A stretch of DNA of 64,000 nucleotides. Origin: Dendrobium chrysotoxum (taxonomy: Eukaryota > Streptophyta > Magnoliopsida > Asparagales > Orchidaceae). The stretch spans positions 50,431,783-50,495,782 of the forward strand of contig CM034301.1 of assembly GCA_019925795.1 (NCBI GenBank), written 5' to 3'. The notes beneath the pieces are model-generated. The model was not told where the DNA came from. It ran no database searches and worked only from the letters and a program-made list of their open reading frames with translations. This document shows, in pieces, positions 24,715-35,610 of the stretch. The position numbers and the translations under genes were made by a program. Numbering within the stretch: position 1 is the stretch's first letter; every line of letters begins with the position of its first letter.

Positions 24715-25085
24715 AAATTATAATCAATCATTAATTGTAATTATCCTTAATTAATTATGTTTATTTAAAGTTAATTATAATTAATTAGAGTAATTAATTA
24801 TAATTAATTACAATAATTAACTATATTTAACTTTAATCAATTAGAATTAACTAATATTAATTAACTTTGATTAATTAATTAATAATAATTAATTGTAATT
24901 AATAAATAAATAAAAATTAATTACAAATAATTAAGATTAATTTTAATTAAATTAATTATCATTAATTAACATTAATCATAATTATTTAATTAAAATTAAC
25001 TATAATTAATTATAACAACCATAATTAATTAAAATAATTATAATTAAGATTAATTAAAATTAATTTTAATTAAAACTAATTAACC
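24715..25085. repeat. AATTAA-rich low-complexity tract
   Basis: About 370 bp built almost only of AATTAATT-like words inside LTR copy B, ending in a (CT)n run near 25083-25104. Confidence 0.8.
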
Positions 25086-25538
25086 TCTCTCTCTCTCTCT
25101 CTCTGAGGATCGGGAGGACCGAGAGGTTGGGTAGGCCTTGGTTCGACGGGAGCAGCGGGATGGAGAAGATCGTGAGAGGAGAAGTGGGGGTTGGAGTTTC
25201 TGCGTCAGGGAAGAAGTGAGCGAGAGAGGCTGAGGGAGTTCAGAGGTCTTGCGAGAGGAGAAGTGCCAACGAATGAGAGCCTCGCTCTCATTTTAAAGAC
25301 GCCAAGGGTAGCGATCGAGGGGGGCTTCGTACGCATGCGTGATGAGACCGAGTTCGGCGCCGTTTGCAGGCTGCGACGGCATGGGCTTCGGCAGGTAAGC
25401 GTATTTTTTTTATTTTTTGCTTTTTCGTTGGGTATTACACAGGGGTCAACATGCAAATAAACACATGGTTAGTTAGGTAAACTCTTAGGATATTTTCTAG
25501 CATATGTTACCTATGCCTACCGTACTTTGATACCAAGA

Positions 25539-27274
25539 TGATGTGAAACATACAAGTGAACAAAAATTGATTTGGAAATTAATAATGATTTGAACTTTAG
25601 TTTTGCTAATATAAAACTTATGTTTCACCAATTGAAGATGTTGGAATTTGTCGTTAAAAGATTAAGTAAAAGCAATTAGTTACAATAGAAATTAACAAAG
25701 CACTTGCAAGTAATTAACAAAAGTAAGAAGTAAGCTAATAGCGATAACACAAAAATCCACGGCGTAACATCAGGACGTTTTCACCTTGAGTGTCCTCTCT
25801 CTTGATTGATAGTAGATTTAGCGGAGAAGGGGAAGAAGCAATCCAAGTGATGCCACCACAAGACAAGTGACGCGTAAGGCCTTGTCTGCCGGAGAAGTAG
25901 CCGGAGAAGTGGAGGATGGTGGTCGGCTGGCGATGAACCAAGGTTCCATTGATTTTTGTTCATCAATCGTCTCGGTGAGTTGAAAGAGTATACGATCAAC
26001 GTAGTCTTCTACCGAATCGTCGTGCTCCCAATCTGGATCAAAGAAAGGAGATAATAGAATATCAACTTCTCCTTTATTGTTGTAGGCGAATCCGTGGTCG
26101 ATCTCAGGATCGGCCATCCTTGAACATTGAAGCCTTCTTGGTGGTGAGGCCTTGGGAAATCCGCCGGTTGGAAGGGGCAGGGAGGAGTGGCCAAGTGAAG
26201 GTGGCGGGTGGAGAGGAATAGGGAAGGGCGGTTAGGGTTAGGCTTGGGTTTGGGGAGAAATTAGAAATCTGAAGTTAATTTTCAGATTTGGGAAGAGTTA
26301 ATTTCAAATTCAAATTAACCCTAATTTGGGGATTAATGGGCGCGGAAGCCAAGAGGAGATTAGGGGCTTTAATTGGGGTCTAGGTGGCAAATAGGAGAGA
26401 GAAAAGACATGGGTAAGAGCTAGCCATATAGGGAGGGGAGAAGGGGTTTTAATTTTAAGTATGTGGACCCCTCAAGAATAAATAAAAGGATTTGAATTAA
26501 ATCTGAATTTAAATTCAGATTTATTTAAATTAGGGAGGTTACCTAATTTAAGTACGAGCTTTAGGAAAGAGTTTGAATTCAATTAATTAATTGAATTCCA
26601 ATTAGGAAACGTTCCTAATTAATCAAAATCTATTTTGGAAAAGGGATTAATGGCATTTGAAATTTGAATTTCAAATCTAGGAGCCATGAGGGGGGACCGG
26701 CGGCTATGCTTGTGGTGGGGCGGACGGAGGAGGGAGCGAGGGTTTTCGGCGATGGTTTGGGGGGAGGCCGACGGCTAGTTAAGGGCGGCCGGCGATTGGG
26801 AGGGCCAAGGGGCGGCGATTTAGGCTAGGGGAGGCGAGGCGGACGGCTTGGTTTGGAGGGGAGAATGGGATGGTGAGGCCGGCGGGTTGATCAAGGAAAG
26901 GAGGGAGGAGGATGTGAGGGAAAAGAAAAGGAACGATGAATCGCGAACCTTGGAATCCACCAAAGGTTGACGGGTACTACTCTCACTTTCAAGAACTCAC
27001 AAAGAGATCTAACAACAAAAAGTGGAATTCATTCATAATCATCATCCTATTACAAAGCATAGGGCCACTAAATATAGGCCTTCAACATAAACAAAAGCAA
27101 AGTACACAAATGCCCTTAAGGCTATAATAAGACAACACTCCCCATAGGGGTAAACTTGGAAATTTGAAAATAAAATAAATAACGCATTAAAAGTAAAGAC
27201 TCTGAATTGTAGCCGTCGATCTATGATTCTGTCACCGGTATATGTGTCGGAATCTCTGACCGATGTCCTCATCA
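25539..27274 (-). repeat. 5' LTR of the 12-kb chromovirus
   Basis: 1,736 bp, direct repeat of 15283-16981, followed on the minus strand by TC and the Met-type primer binding site at 25520-25536. Its outer flank carries the CATAA duplication. Confidence 0.93.
25818..26117 (-). CDS. 99-codon reading frame inside the chromovirus LTR, function unknown
   Basis: Minus-strand frame starting MADPEIDHGFAYNNKGEVDI, then an acidic part FDPDWEHDDSVEDYVDRILF, and ending in a Leu-rich tail. I do not recognise it. In the other LTR (15562-15840) the acidic part is kept, but about 31 bp that include the start codon are missing. It may be an incidental frame or a piece of captured host transcript. There is no direct evidence that it is translated. 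Confidence 0.25.
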   Translation of the reverse strand: MADPEIDHGFAYNNKGEVDILLSPFFDPDWEHDDSVEDYVDRILFQLTETIDEQKSMEPWFIASRPPSSTSPATSPADKALRVTCLVVASLGLLLPLLR

Positions 27275-27430
27275 CATAAAACCCTCTGTCAACTAAGGTG
27301 GATTCTGATCTATCCCATTAGATAAACACCAACTCAGGTCTACAAGGTATTCTTGGACGTAACAAACCATGGCTTCCGATAAGGTACCTTCTGTCAGGTT
27401 GGGTCGACTACCTCCTCTAACTAAGCAGCT
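27275..27430 (+). mobile_element. Tat-like LTR, right part (copy D, truncated)
   Basis: Continuation of 11604-15282 beyond the inserted chromovirus. Reverse-complemented it matches copies A and B around 6060-6180 and 21340-21480, including the block CTACCTCCTCT..CTAA. Homology stops near 27430, before the expected GCCCACA end, so this copy is truncated. Confidence 0.8.
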
Positions 27431-28754
27431 GGAACAAAAATTCAGTAGTGCTTTCGAAAACAGCAGTTCGGCAAGGAGAAGGCGGCACAGTGCAGTTTTC
27501 CTATAGAGGATTTCACACTTTTTACTGTAGCAAGTTCGCTACAGTACCCATGGCACTATAGCACCGAAAATTTCTAGGCGGTGTGGGTTGGTAGCTGAGT
27601 AATCACAGTAAAATTTTCTATAAAGATTTAGAGGCATATTCAGCACATTCCAGGAGACAAAGGCTGAAGGTAATTGTGAGAAACTATAGTAGGAATATGA
27701 ATTTGATTATTGACTTTATGTAATGAATTGGATTCGATTCGGGTGTATAATTTTATTAAAGAATCAATGATTTGTGTGGTTTTGGAGCAGTGGAAAGAAA
27801 GAGTGAAAGAAAAGAATAATAGAAAGAAGATGAAAGAGGATTTTCTTTGAATCTATGCAGAGAGAAAGTTTCGGGGTGACTTACAATCATAGAAGAGTTC
27901 TTAGTAAGTAATTGGAGGAGATGACTCGTCAAGAAGATAAGTTATGTAAATTTGTTATAATTACAATGATTATAAGCTTTTGAGTAGTTTCCTAAATTCT
28001 TGGGAATGTAATGATAACTGAATTGCATTATGTAAATTTTATTAGTACTCTTGAGAATACATTGAGGTATTCACAATTGCCTATTCATGGAAATAAGTGA
28101 GATTTGATACACAAGTATGTATGAATAAATCAGTCTGGTATTTGTAGATCAAGGTTGAAAGTAATGTATATCAACTCATCCTAAGTCAGATTTATGATTA
28201 TAAACATGTTGGTCAGTCTATAACCCCTTCGATCAATTATGAATTTTGAATATGTAATGATTACTAAATATTTATTTAGTAAAGATTTGACTATTCTATT
28301 TTATGATATATACAGTATCAGGTGGGCAAAAGGGACCCAAATATGAAACCTGTATTGTGGATGGGGCAAAAGGGACCATAGAGAATTTAATGCCTGCATA
28401 GCAAGTGGGGCAAAAGGGACCCCTAGAAAGGCAAAAAGGACCTTTATAAAATTCAATGGTGATAGTGCCAGGTCTACCTAGGCTCCATTGAATATGTTTA
28501 TGGAAGTATAGCCAAATCTTTTAAAAGACTAAATATTCAGTATCTACCTCAAATGACCCTATGGATGATGCCAATATGGCTTTATGATGTTTTGTAAATA
28601 GTGGTAAGGTAATTCAATGACTAGCTCAATGTTATAATTCCTTATAATATCATATTTATAATTGTTATTTATTTGACATAATTTACTAAGTCTCATAGCT
28701 CACCAATATTTTTTTACTGGCTGTTGTTACAGGTAAAGGAAAGGATAAAGTCGT
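27431..28754 (+). mobile_element. Probable LTR remnant (Tekay-like), left part
   Basis: No coding capacity. It has a CTGTAGC...GCTACAG inverted pair near 27530-27555. It also has a CAGGTAAAGGAAAGGATAAAG segment near 28730-28750 preceded by a TAGCTCACC word, a layout I associate with LTRs of Tekay-type Gypsy elements. A matching end (GATTTGGCTGGGGCGTGATA) appears at 32010-32030, after the interrupting element. The assignment is from memory of such LTRs and tentative. Confidence 0.4.
28324..28442 (+). repeat. Four copies of GGGCAAAAGGGACC
   Basis: Three exact copies of GGGCAAAAGGGACC at 28324-28337, 28364-28377 and 28408-28421, and one variant, GGCAAAAAGGACC, at 28430-28442. Spacing is 40, 44 and about 22 bp, and the sequence between copies is not conserved. 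Confidence 0.85.
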
Positions 28755-30232
28755 TGTTGAATAGTTTGAGGGGCCCGAGGGGATGTGAGTTTTAAAATTT
28801 CCTAATTTATTGGAGAAGGGATGGATGGGGGCTAGCCAAATCAAGGCTTGATTGGTTGGTATTTAGGTAAGATAGGAGAGAGAGGAGGGGAAGAGAGGGG
28901 TTGGTTAATTAATTTTTCTAAGTGGATGTCCAATTGGGGAATTAATTAATTAAGGAGGGAGAGAGAGGGGCCGGCCAAAGAGAAAGGGGAAGGGAGTGGT
29001 CCAGATTCAATGAATGTGAAAATTTGAATTGATTCCCAATCAATTTCAGATTTAATCACTCATTGATTGAGGGAAGACCTTCCAAAATTAAATTAAAAGA
29101 TTTAGGAAAGAATTTGAAAATTCAAATTCGTTTGAATTTGAATTCAAAACTTACCAAAATTAAAATAACTTAATTTAGGAAAGAATTCAAATTCAAATAG
29201 AATTTGAATGTTGAATTTTGAATTTGGAGCCAAAGGGAGGGGGTGTGGGCCGACTGCTTACTTGGGGGGAAATTGATTGGGTATCAATTAAGGAGGGGGA
29301 CATTAATTCGGGAGAGAAAAGGGAGGAGGGGGGCGGCCTATGGATGGAGGGATTGAATTATGGGATTGATTGCTTACTATAATTAGAATGTTAAATTAAG
29401 AAATGAATGATTGACCTTTCAAAATTTAAATTCAAATTAAGTAGATGGATGGAGCAATATTATTTAATTCAAAATAGGAGGAAAATTTTGAATTCCAAAT
29501 TAATTTGAAATTCAGTTTGGATTTCCCAAAATACTTTGAACTAAATCAGGAAAGTAATAATGGCTAATTGGAAATTTGGAACCAAGGGCTTGGGGAGGGC
29601 TTGCCGGCGGCTAAGGTTTGGGCTAGGGAGGCCGACGGCTAAGGAGGGCCCGGAACTTGGGATTGAGGTGGAGGGGTTGGAGGCCGGCGGTTGGTAGGAG
29701 TGGGAGAAGTGGCCGACGGTTAGAGGAGGGGAAGAGGGGTGCTTGGCCGGTGGCTATGGAGGGGGTTTGGCCGACGGTCAAGGGAGAAGGAGAAGGGGGG
29801 TTTAGAGAAAGAAAGATAAACAATGAGCCCGGATGCTTCCTGCGGCTGATGGATGCTACGTTGCCCTCACCTAGAGACTTCAAACTATGAGCTTGGACGC
29901 TTTCTGCGGCTGGTGGGTATTGCGTTGCCCTCACATAGGGACTTCCACTCTCCTAAGAACTCCCATAGCTCTCAAGAACAAAATGTAGAAATTTTCTTCT
30001 TAATAATCAATTGATCATTACAAGAAAGGAGGAGGCTATAAATAGCCCAAAATACAGAACAAAAAATAAAAGTACCCCCTGGGATCACGAGCACCTACTC
30101 CCTCAAGTGAAGGTAAAAATGAAAAATGCATAAATAAATAAAAATACAAATAATAACTTAAAATGGTGCGATTATGGCCTTCGATCTTCGTCTCCTCCTC
30201 TGATAAGCTTTCACGGTCAGATGTCCTCATCA

Positions 30233-30307
30233 TTCTCCCGGGGTGGAAAAGAGCTCGACTCCGTCGAGTACGCATCCCGGGTGCGCAACAACGTTCTGAT
30301 ACCAAAC
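30233..30307 (-). other. Residual interior: primer site fused to pol end
   Basis: 75 bp that on the minus strand pass directly from the Met-type primer binding site (30293-30306) to the last codons of a chromovirus polyprotein and the polypurine tract (30233-30242). Confidence 0.8.
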
Positions 30308-30882
30308 TGATGTAGAATTGGGGGGGGTGGACATGTGAGTTTTAAAATTTCCAAATTTTTTGGAGAAGGGAGGGATGGGGGCCGGCCAAATCAAGGCTTG
30401 ATTAGGCTTGATTGGTTGGTATTTAGGTAAGATAGGAGAGAGAGGGGGGGAGGAGAGGGGTTGGTTAATTAATTTCCCTAAGTGGATGCCCAATTAGGGA
30501 ATTAATTAATTAAGGAGGGAGAGAGAGGGGCCGGCCAAAGAGAGGGAAAGGGAGTGGTCCAGATTCAATGAATGTGGAAATTTAAATTAATTTCCAATCA
30601 ATTTCAGATTTAATCACTCCTTGATTGAGGGAAGACCTTCAAAAATTAAACTAAATGATTTAGGAAAGAATTTGAAATTTCAAATTTGTTTGAATTTGAA
30701 TTCTAAACTTACCAAAATTAAAACAACTTAATTTAGGAAAGAATTCAAATTCAAATAGGATTTGAATGTTGAATTTTGAATTTGGAGCCAAAGGGAGGGG
30801 GTGTGGGCCGGCGGCTTACTTGCGGGGAAATTGATTGGGTATCAATTAAGGAAGGGGAGATTAATTAGGGAGAGAAAAGGGA

Positions 30883-30897
30883 GGGGGGGGGGGGGGG
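30883..30897 (+). repeat. 15-base G run
   Basis: Homopolymer of G inside the right LTR, in a G-rich setting. The left LTR has only a short run here, so its length is unstable or hard to assemble. Confidence 0.7.
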
Positions 30898-31798
30898 TTG
30901 GCGGGGGACGGCCCATGGATGGAGGGATTGAATTATGGGATTGATTGTTTACTATAATTAGAATGTTAAATTAAGAAAGAAATGATTGGCCTTTCAAAAT
31001 TCAAATTAAGTAGATGGAGGGAGCAATGTTATTTAATTCAAAATATGAGGAAATTTTGAATTCCAAATTAATTTGAAATTCAGTTTGGATTTCCCAAAAT
31101 ACTTTGAACTAAATTAGGAAAGTAATAATGGCTAATTGGAAATTGGAACCAAGGGCTTGGGGAGAGCTTGCTGGCGGCTAAGGTTTGGGCTAGGGAGGTT
31201 GACGGTTAAGGAGGGGCCGGAACTTGGGATTGAGGTGGAGGGGTTGGAGGCCGGCGGTTGGTAGAAGTGGGAAAAGTGGCCAACGGTTGGAGGAGGGGAA
31301 GAGGGGTGCTTGGCCGGCGGCTATGGAGGGGGTTTGGCCGGCGGTCAAGGGAGAATGAGAAGGGGAGTTTAGAGAAAGAAAGATAAACCATGAGCCCGGA
31401 CGCTTCCTGCAGCTGATGGATGCTACGTTGCCCTCACCTAGGGACTTCAAATCATGAGCCCGGGCGCTTACTGCGGCTGGTGGGTATTGCGTTGCCCTCA
31501 CATAGGGACTTTTACTCTTCTAAGCACTCCCATAGCTCTCAAGAACAAAGTGCAGAAATTTTCTTCTTAATAATCTATTGACCAGTACAAGAAAGGAGGA
31601 GGCTATAAATAGCCCACAATACAGAACAAAAGACAAAAGTGCCGCTAGGGTCACAAGCACCTAGTCCCTCAAGTGAGGATAAAAATGGAAAATGCATAAA
31701 TAAATAAAAATACAAATAATAACTTAAAATGGTGCGATCATGGCTGTCGATCTTCATCTCCTCTTCTGATAAGTTTTCACGGTCGGATGTCCACATCA

Positions 31799-32032
31799 TA
31801 CCCACTTTAAAATAAGGCTAGTTTTTTTAAGCTTCTGGAATTTAGTTAGTGTGGAGGTATCAATTATGAACAAGGGCCACGTTCATCTTAGTTGGCCTTT
31901 CTTTTGTGCTGGCACGACCGAAGTTTCTCATATTTTCTAGTTTAATTTGAATGAAGGTTGTTTGAAGGCATTTGGGAATAGCTTAGGGATGATTTCCCTT
32001 AGTATGATAATAAGAGATTTGGCTGGGGCGTG
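31799..32032 (+). mobile_element. Probable Tekay-like LTR remnant, right part
   Basis: Continues 27431-28754 beyond the interrupting element. It ends with AAGAGATTTGGCTGGGGCGTGATA, where LTRs of this type usually end GGGGCGTGACA. Confidence 0.35.
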
Positions 32033-33280
32033 ATAGTGGGGCTACTTGCTTTGTTACGAAATAGATGTAAAATAAAAGCTATATTTATCTTTTTGAGGTT
32101 TAATTTTATTTAGAGTTGCTGCATTCAGTAACAAGCTGTCTTTAAGCTCATTCCATTCAGAATGAACTTGCAAAAGAGATAACACACTTTTACTCTGTAG
32201 GAGTTCTGTTTAAATGTCTAAAAGATCTTGATGCTAGTTGGAAAGCAATAATATTTCATTCTTGGCTTCGAAGAGATGCATCTGCCCCTTATTTTATTTC
32301 TGAAAAGCTTCACATATTTATGTTTATGGGACTTGTGCTGCATGTGATTATTTTAAGAGCGGTCTTTGGGACTGCAGGTGAAGTCTTGCTTGTTTGCTTG
32401 GGAAGGAGTTGTCCTCTTCCTTTCTCTTAAAGGAAAACGGCGACTTAATATTAAGGATTCTACGCAATTAAGAGTGGCTTCTTTGGGATTCTCTTTCCAG
32501 ATATGTGAAGACTGAGAAGACAGAAGGATTTCGATCAAACAAAGCTTATAATCTAGGTAAGTCTTGCTCATAATTATGTTTATAGACCCATTCTTGCTAC
32601 TGCAACGGTAAAAGGAGGATTAAACAAACTTATAAATCGCCACTTTTCTATTCATACGCAGTAGATGTCAGTCTGCATATTCATTTTCTTTAAAGTTAAT
32701 GCGGCTGTAGCTTTTCTTTTTAGCAACTTCTATGATTGATTCACCTTTATTTTTATTTAGTTTGTTTAATAATTAGCATAAGAATATCAGACTTCATAGA
32801 TCAGATGCATTTTTTTAAAAATAAGTTTTAATACATTCATGTTGACAAAAATTACAAATGTTGTTGTAAATAAGAATATGGTGCATCAATTGTCACACAG
32901 TTCTCAGCTAATCCATGAGAGCAATATTTAAGATTTATCTGTTTGAACCTTTGAAATCCCAACAGCCAAGACTTTCATTGGTGCCAAATACCATCCGCAA
33001 GGACCTTTTTTTCTAATCTAATCGCTTCTGGTAAACCTCAAGTGGAAAATATATTATTATGTTATATCTTTCGGAATTTCCTATGTCAGCCGTTATTCTT
33101 CAATTATATCCATGAGCTTCCCACTTTTATTTATGTGCTAGGTAAAGAAGAGTAATTATACGCTAGCTAATGACAAAAGAGAACAATGTCCATATGTAAG
33201 TATATACATTCTTGGCTTGGTGTTTTCCTTTGTTCAACAAAAATTATTTGTAGTCTTCTATTTCAATCAGTTGAGTCAAA
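32033..33280. other. Intergenic DNA, nothing recognised
   Basis: About 1.25 kb with no reading frame of interest. A moderately GC-balanced patch near 32100-32560 resembles transcribed sequence in composition, but no protein family is visible on either strand. Confidence 0.5.
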
Positions 33281-33403
33281 GGCTTCGTTTGGGATGGCTT
33301 TCTTACTGCTTCTTATTAAAATAACTTTATAGTATAAAATTTTTAATTTTTGAATTAAAAAATTGCTCTAAGAAACAGTAAGAAAGCCGTCCCAAACGAG
33401 GCC
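33281..33403. mobile_element. MITE, GGCTTCGTTTGGG family
   Basis: 123-bp inverted-repeat element. The left end reads GGCTTCGTTTGGGATGGC and the right end is its near complement, GCCGTCCCAAACGAGGCC. AAA flanks both sides. The centre is AT-rich (TTTTTAATTTTTGAATTAAAAA). No coding capacity. Confidence 0.85.
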
Positions 33404-33844
33404 AAAGTCAAATCGCAAAACTCAGTTTTCATATCGAACCGAAGGAATATATGTAGTAATGTATTTGCTTTTGCTTCATTTTAAAAAAAATGTGAGGTCC
33501 TATATTGCCAATGTCCTTTAGGGCTAACTCATTATATAAAAAAGTTAAATCATGTTTAGAAATCTTCAATAACCTAGAATTTTATTGCCTATTGTAGCTA
33601 TAATACTCAATGTAACCTTTAGGCCTCAACCATGTGAGCCATAATGAACTTCCCTTTAGGGTGTACAATGCTTCAGCGATATATTGAGGCCCAACATTAT
33701 AAGGGATAGAAGGTGGTGGTTGTGGGGATGAGAAGGCCAAAAATAAACCTTATTTAATTTATTCATGTAAGTGGAGAATGTAGTGGATGAAATTATCATC
33801 CTCCAAATGAATGGAGCACGAAGTTGTTTAGGGTGGAGTCTACT

Positions 33845-34440
33845 TTCATTAACCATTTTGATTTTTCAAGATTGGTGGTTATTTCAAAGTCCTAATTAGA
33901 GAAAATCTTAAAATCCTAAATAAATGCTACCACAAAGTCCTAAATGGAGGCTACTAAAACTCCTAAATGGAAAATACTACAAAAGTCTTCAATAGTGATT
34001 GATCATTAATGTTAGAAGTAGAACTCTTCACTATATAAATCTATGTAATTATCACTTGTAGGTCATTTCACAATAAAAAGCAATAAAGAGAGAGGAGGAA
34101 GAGGAAGAGAGGATAGGGGTGTTATCCAAGAAAGAAAGTAAGAAGCCTTTCGCATCCTTGCAAGTGTAGGTTTTTAGCTTCTTCAATCAAGGAAAAAGTC
34201 TAGTCCTCATCTTTGTAATAGGCGACTGCATTTTCTCTCAATTAGATAAAGTGGTATCTTTATTTATATCTCTAATCTTGTATGCAATATAATTCTTCAC
34301 ATTTCTTTTTTGAGGCCTAGTAAATTATTTTGATCTTTGTGCATTTATTGATGTAGGCTTTACTTAAGCCGAATCATATAAATTTTGATGTCTTTTTTTA
34401 AGTTCTTGATCTCTCTTTTATAATTATTTTCTGATTCATT
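33845..34440 (+). repeat. 5' LTR-like region of a decayed Copia element
   Basis: Aligns with 36637-37150: both have TTGATTTTTCAAGATT, repeats of CCTAAATGGAGGCTA, TAATGTTAGAAG..GAACTCTT, a CACTTGTAG block and ..TTCTTGATCTCTC. A TATA-like TATATAAATCTATG lies near 34032. The exact ends are unclear, and homology fades upstream of 33845. Confidence 0.6.
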
Positions 34441-34449
34441 GTACCCGCC

Positions 34450-35460
34450 TTTGGGTTTAGGCGATCTTATGAAGAATATGATGGCAATGAAGCTTGATAT
34501 TCATAAGTTTGATGGCTCAAAATGTTTTTATTGTTTGATAATCAAGATGCCTGGTGTACTTGGCCAACATGGACGTGTAAAAATACTCATGGAGGTAGCA
34601 AGATACCTGAATCCATGGGTGAAGAATATAAGACAGTTGGATGAGAAGGCTCTCTCAATTGTTTGACTGTATTTGGTGAGTGAGGTTTTGACGGAAGTCT
34701 TGGATGAAATAATTGTAGAAGGTTTATGACTTAAGCTAAGACTTCTGTACATGACCAAAAGCCTCTCCATGTAGAAAGGTATATCTATTACAAGCACTTT
34801 CGAGATATCATGGTATATGATTATGATACAATAATTTTAGAGGATGTCAAAAGTTACTTTAAAAAGAGGTCATTTCTAAGGGAAAAGTGATAAACTAAGT
34901 AAAAGTTCATTGCGAGATAGAGGTAGATCTTATGAGTGAGGGTTCTCTTCTAATCATGGCAGCAGCAAATATCAAAATAAAGTAAAAAAGATTATTTGTT
35001 TTTATTGTAAGAAGAAAGGGTTGATAAAGAAGAAAAGTTTTTCTTTGAAGAAGAGAGAGTAAGAAGAACATGATGGTTGCAAAAAGGATAAGTTAGCTGA
35101 TGCAAGTGCTGTTGCAGATTTCTATGGTTATGAAATTAGTAATGCTCTTTTGTTGATTAAAAATAATGTGTAAAGAATAGGGGATTGTGGACTCGGCTTG
35201 TTCAAATTTAGATATGTTTTTTGATATATAAGCCAAGTTCTTGTGGTTACTGTTTGCATGGGAAATGGGCTTATGTGTAAGATTGGAGGATCTGACACTT
35301 TGAAGTTAAAGGTGCATGGTGGTGTAATTGATCATTGGTTGGAGTCATATATGTACCAAATTTTTATATCTATAAGTGTTTTTAGTGTTACAGGATATGA
35401 ATTCTCTGGTGATGCTGATGCCCTTAAGGGTGTGTAAAGGTGCATTGGATATCTTGAAGC
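34450..35460 (+). pseudogene. Copia gag to protease remnant
   Basis: Plus strand. The frame from 34439 gives AMKLDIHKFDGSKCFYCLIIKM, the usual start of Copia Gag. QLDEKALSIV, a LYMTKSL segment near 34745-34770 and a zinc knuckle CFYCKKKGLIKKKSF near 35000-35045 (Cys and His positions eroded) follow. A piece at 35257-35440, MCKIGGSDTLKLKVHGG and YEFSGDADALKGV, matches the region between protease and integrase of Copia polyproteins. Stops and shifts are frequent. Integrase and RT are absent. Confidence 0.72.
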
Positions 35461-35610
35461 ATTTTTTTTTCTTTTTATATATTCATTTTTTTATTTTTAT
35501 TTTTTTATTTTAATAGAGTTGATGGACTCTATGCTTTGCAGAATTCAATGCCACATACTAAATAGTGGATGTTCATGGAACCAAGAATAGTAATAAGTAT
35601 ACGCATCAAG

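Larger units (their letters stand above)
20890..25451 (-). mobile_element. Tat/Ogre-like LTR nested in the chromovirus (copy B)
   Basis: A 4,562-bp LTR, minus orientation, starting TGTTGACCCC at 25451 and ending GAGCCCACA at 20890. It is collinear with the solo LTR 5614-10429. The low side is followed by the Tat-type primer binding site, so this is a 5' LTR with a stub of internal region. No matching 3' LTR is present. The flanking five bases (AAATC and TGCAA) do not match. The high flank (25452-25538) is chromovirus leader. Inference: a nested Tat-like element later lost its 3' part by deletion. Confidence 0.82.
15283..27274 (-). mobile_element. Full-length chromovirus with TSD CATAA, containing a nested LTR
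   Basis: A 12-kb minus-strand Ty3/Gypsy element. Its LTRs lie at 15283-16981 (3') and 25539-27274 (5'), both beginning TGATGAGGACATC and ending CACATCA on the minus strand. CATAA at 15278-15282 and 27275-27279 is a perfect 5-bp TSD. Joining the two flanks restores continuous Tat-like LTR sequence, so the ends are certain. The primer binding site at 25520-25536 reads TTGGTATCAAAG on the minus strand, initiator-Met type. Gag, protease, part of RT, integrase and a chromodomain remain. RT C terminus and RNase H are missing. The stretch 20866-25451 belongs to a different, Tat-like family. The LTRs differ by only a few percent by eye, so this is younger than the first chromovirus. Confidence 0.93.
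28755..31798 (-). mobile_element. Two-LTR element with a 75-bp interior
   Basis: Two direct repeats of about 1.48 kb, at about 28755-30232 and 30308-31798, separated by only 75 bp. On the minus strand the LTRs start TGATGAGGACATC (TGATGTGGACATC in the right copy). The right copy ends TCTACATCA, followed by GTTTGGTATCAGAAC, a good initiator-Met primer binding site. The interior then reads, in frame, AYSTESSSFPPRENDED, nearly the same as the end of the polyprotein of the 12-kb chromovirus (AYSTGSSFFPLGENDED), with a purine tract before the left LTR. So nearly the whole coding region has been deleted. The left LTR boundary is uncertain and I see no clear TSD. Confidence 0.82.

Noticed and set aside
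24715..25085. AATTAA tract as a matrix attachment site or replication origin
   Set aside because: It is simple low-complexity DNA at the place where related LTRs have other AT tracts. Nothing specific supports an origin.
28324..28442. Regularly spaced repeats as a CRISPR array
   Set aside because: Only four 14-bp copies with uneven spacing in plant retroelement DNA.
29623..31501. Paired 103-codon frames at 29623-29934 and 31190-31501 as a duplicated gene
   Set aside because: They are the same position in two LTRs of one element, with no homology I recognise. The duplication is explained by the LTRs.
32353..32571. Possible exon with a splice-like AGGTAAGT near 32555
   Set aside because: No protein family on either strand and no partner exon. 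A donor-like word alone is not enough.
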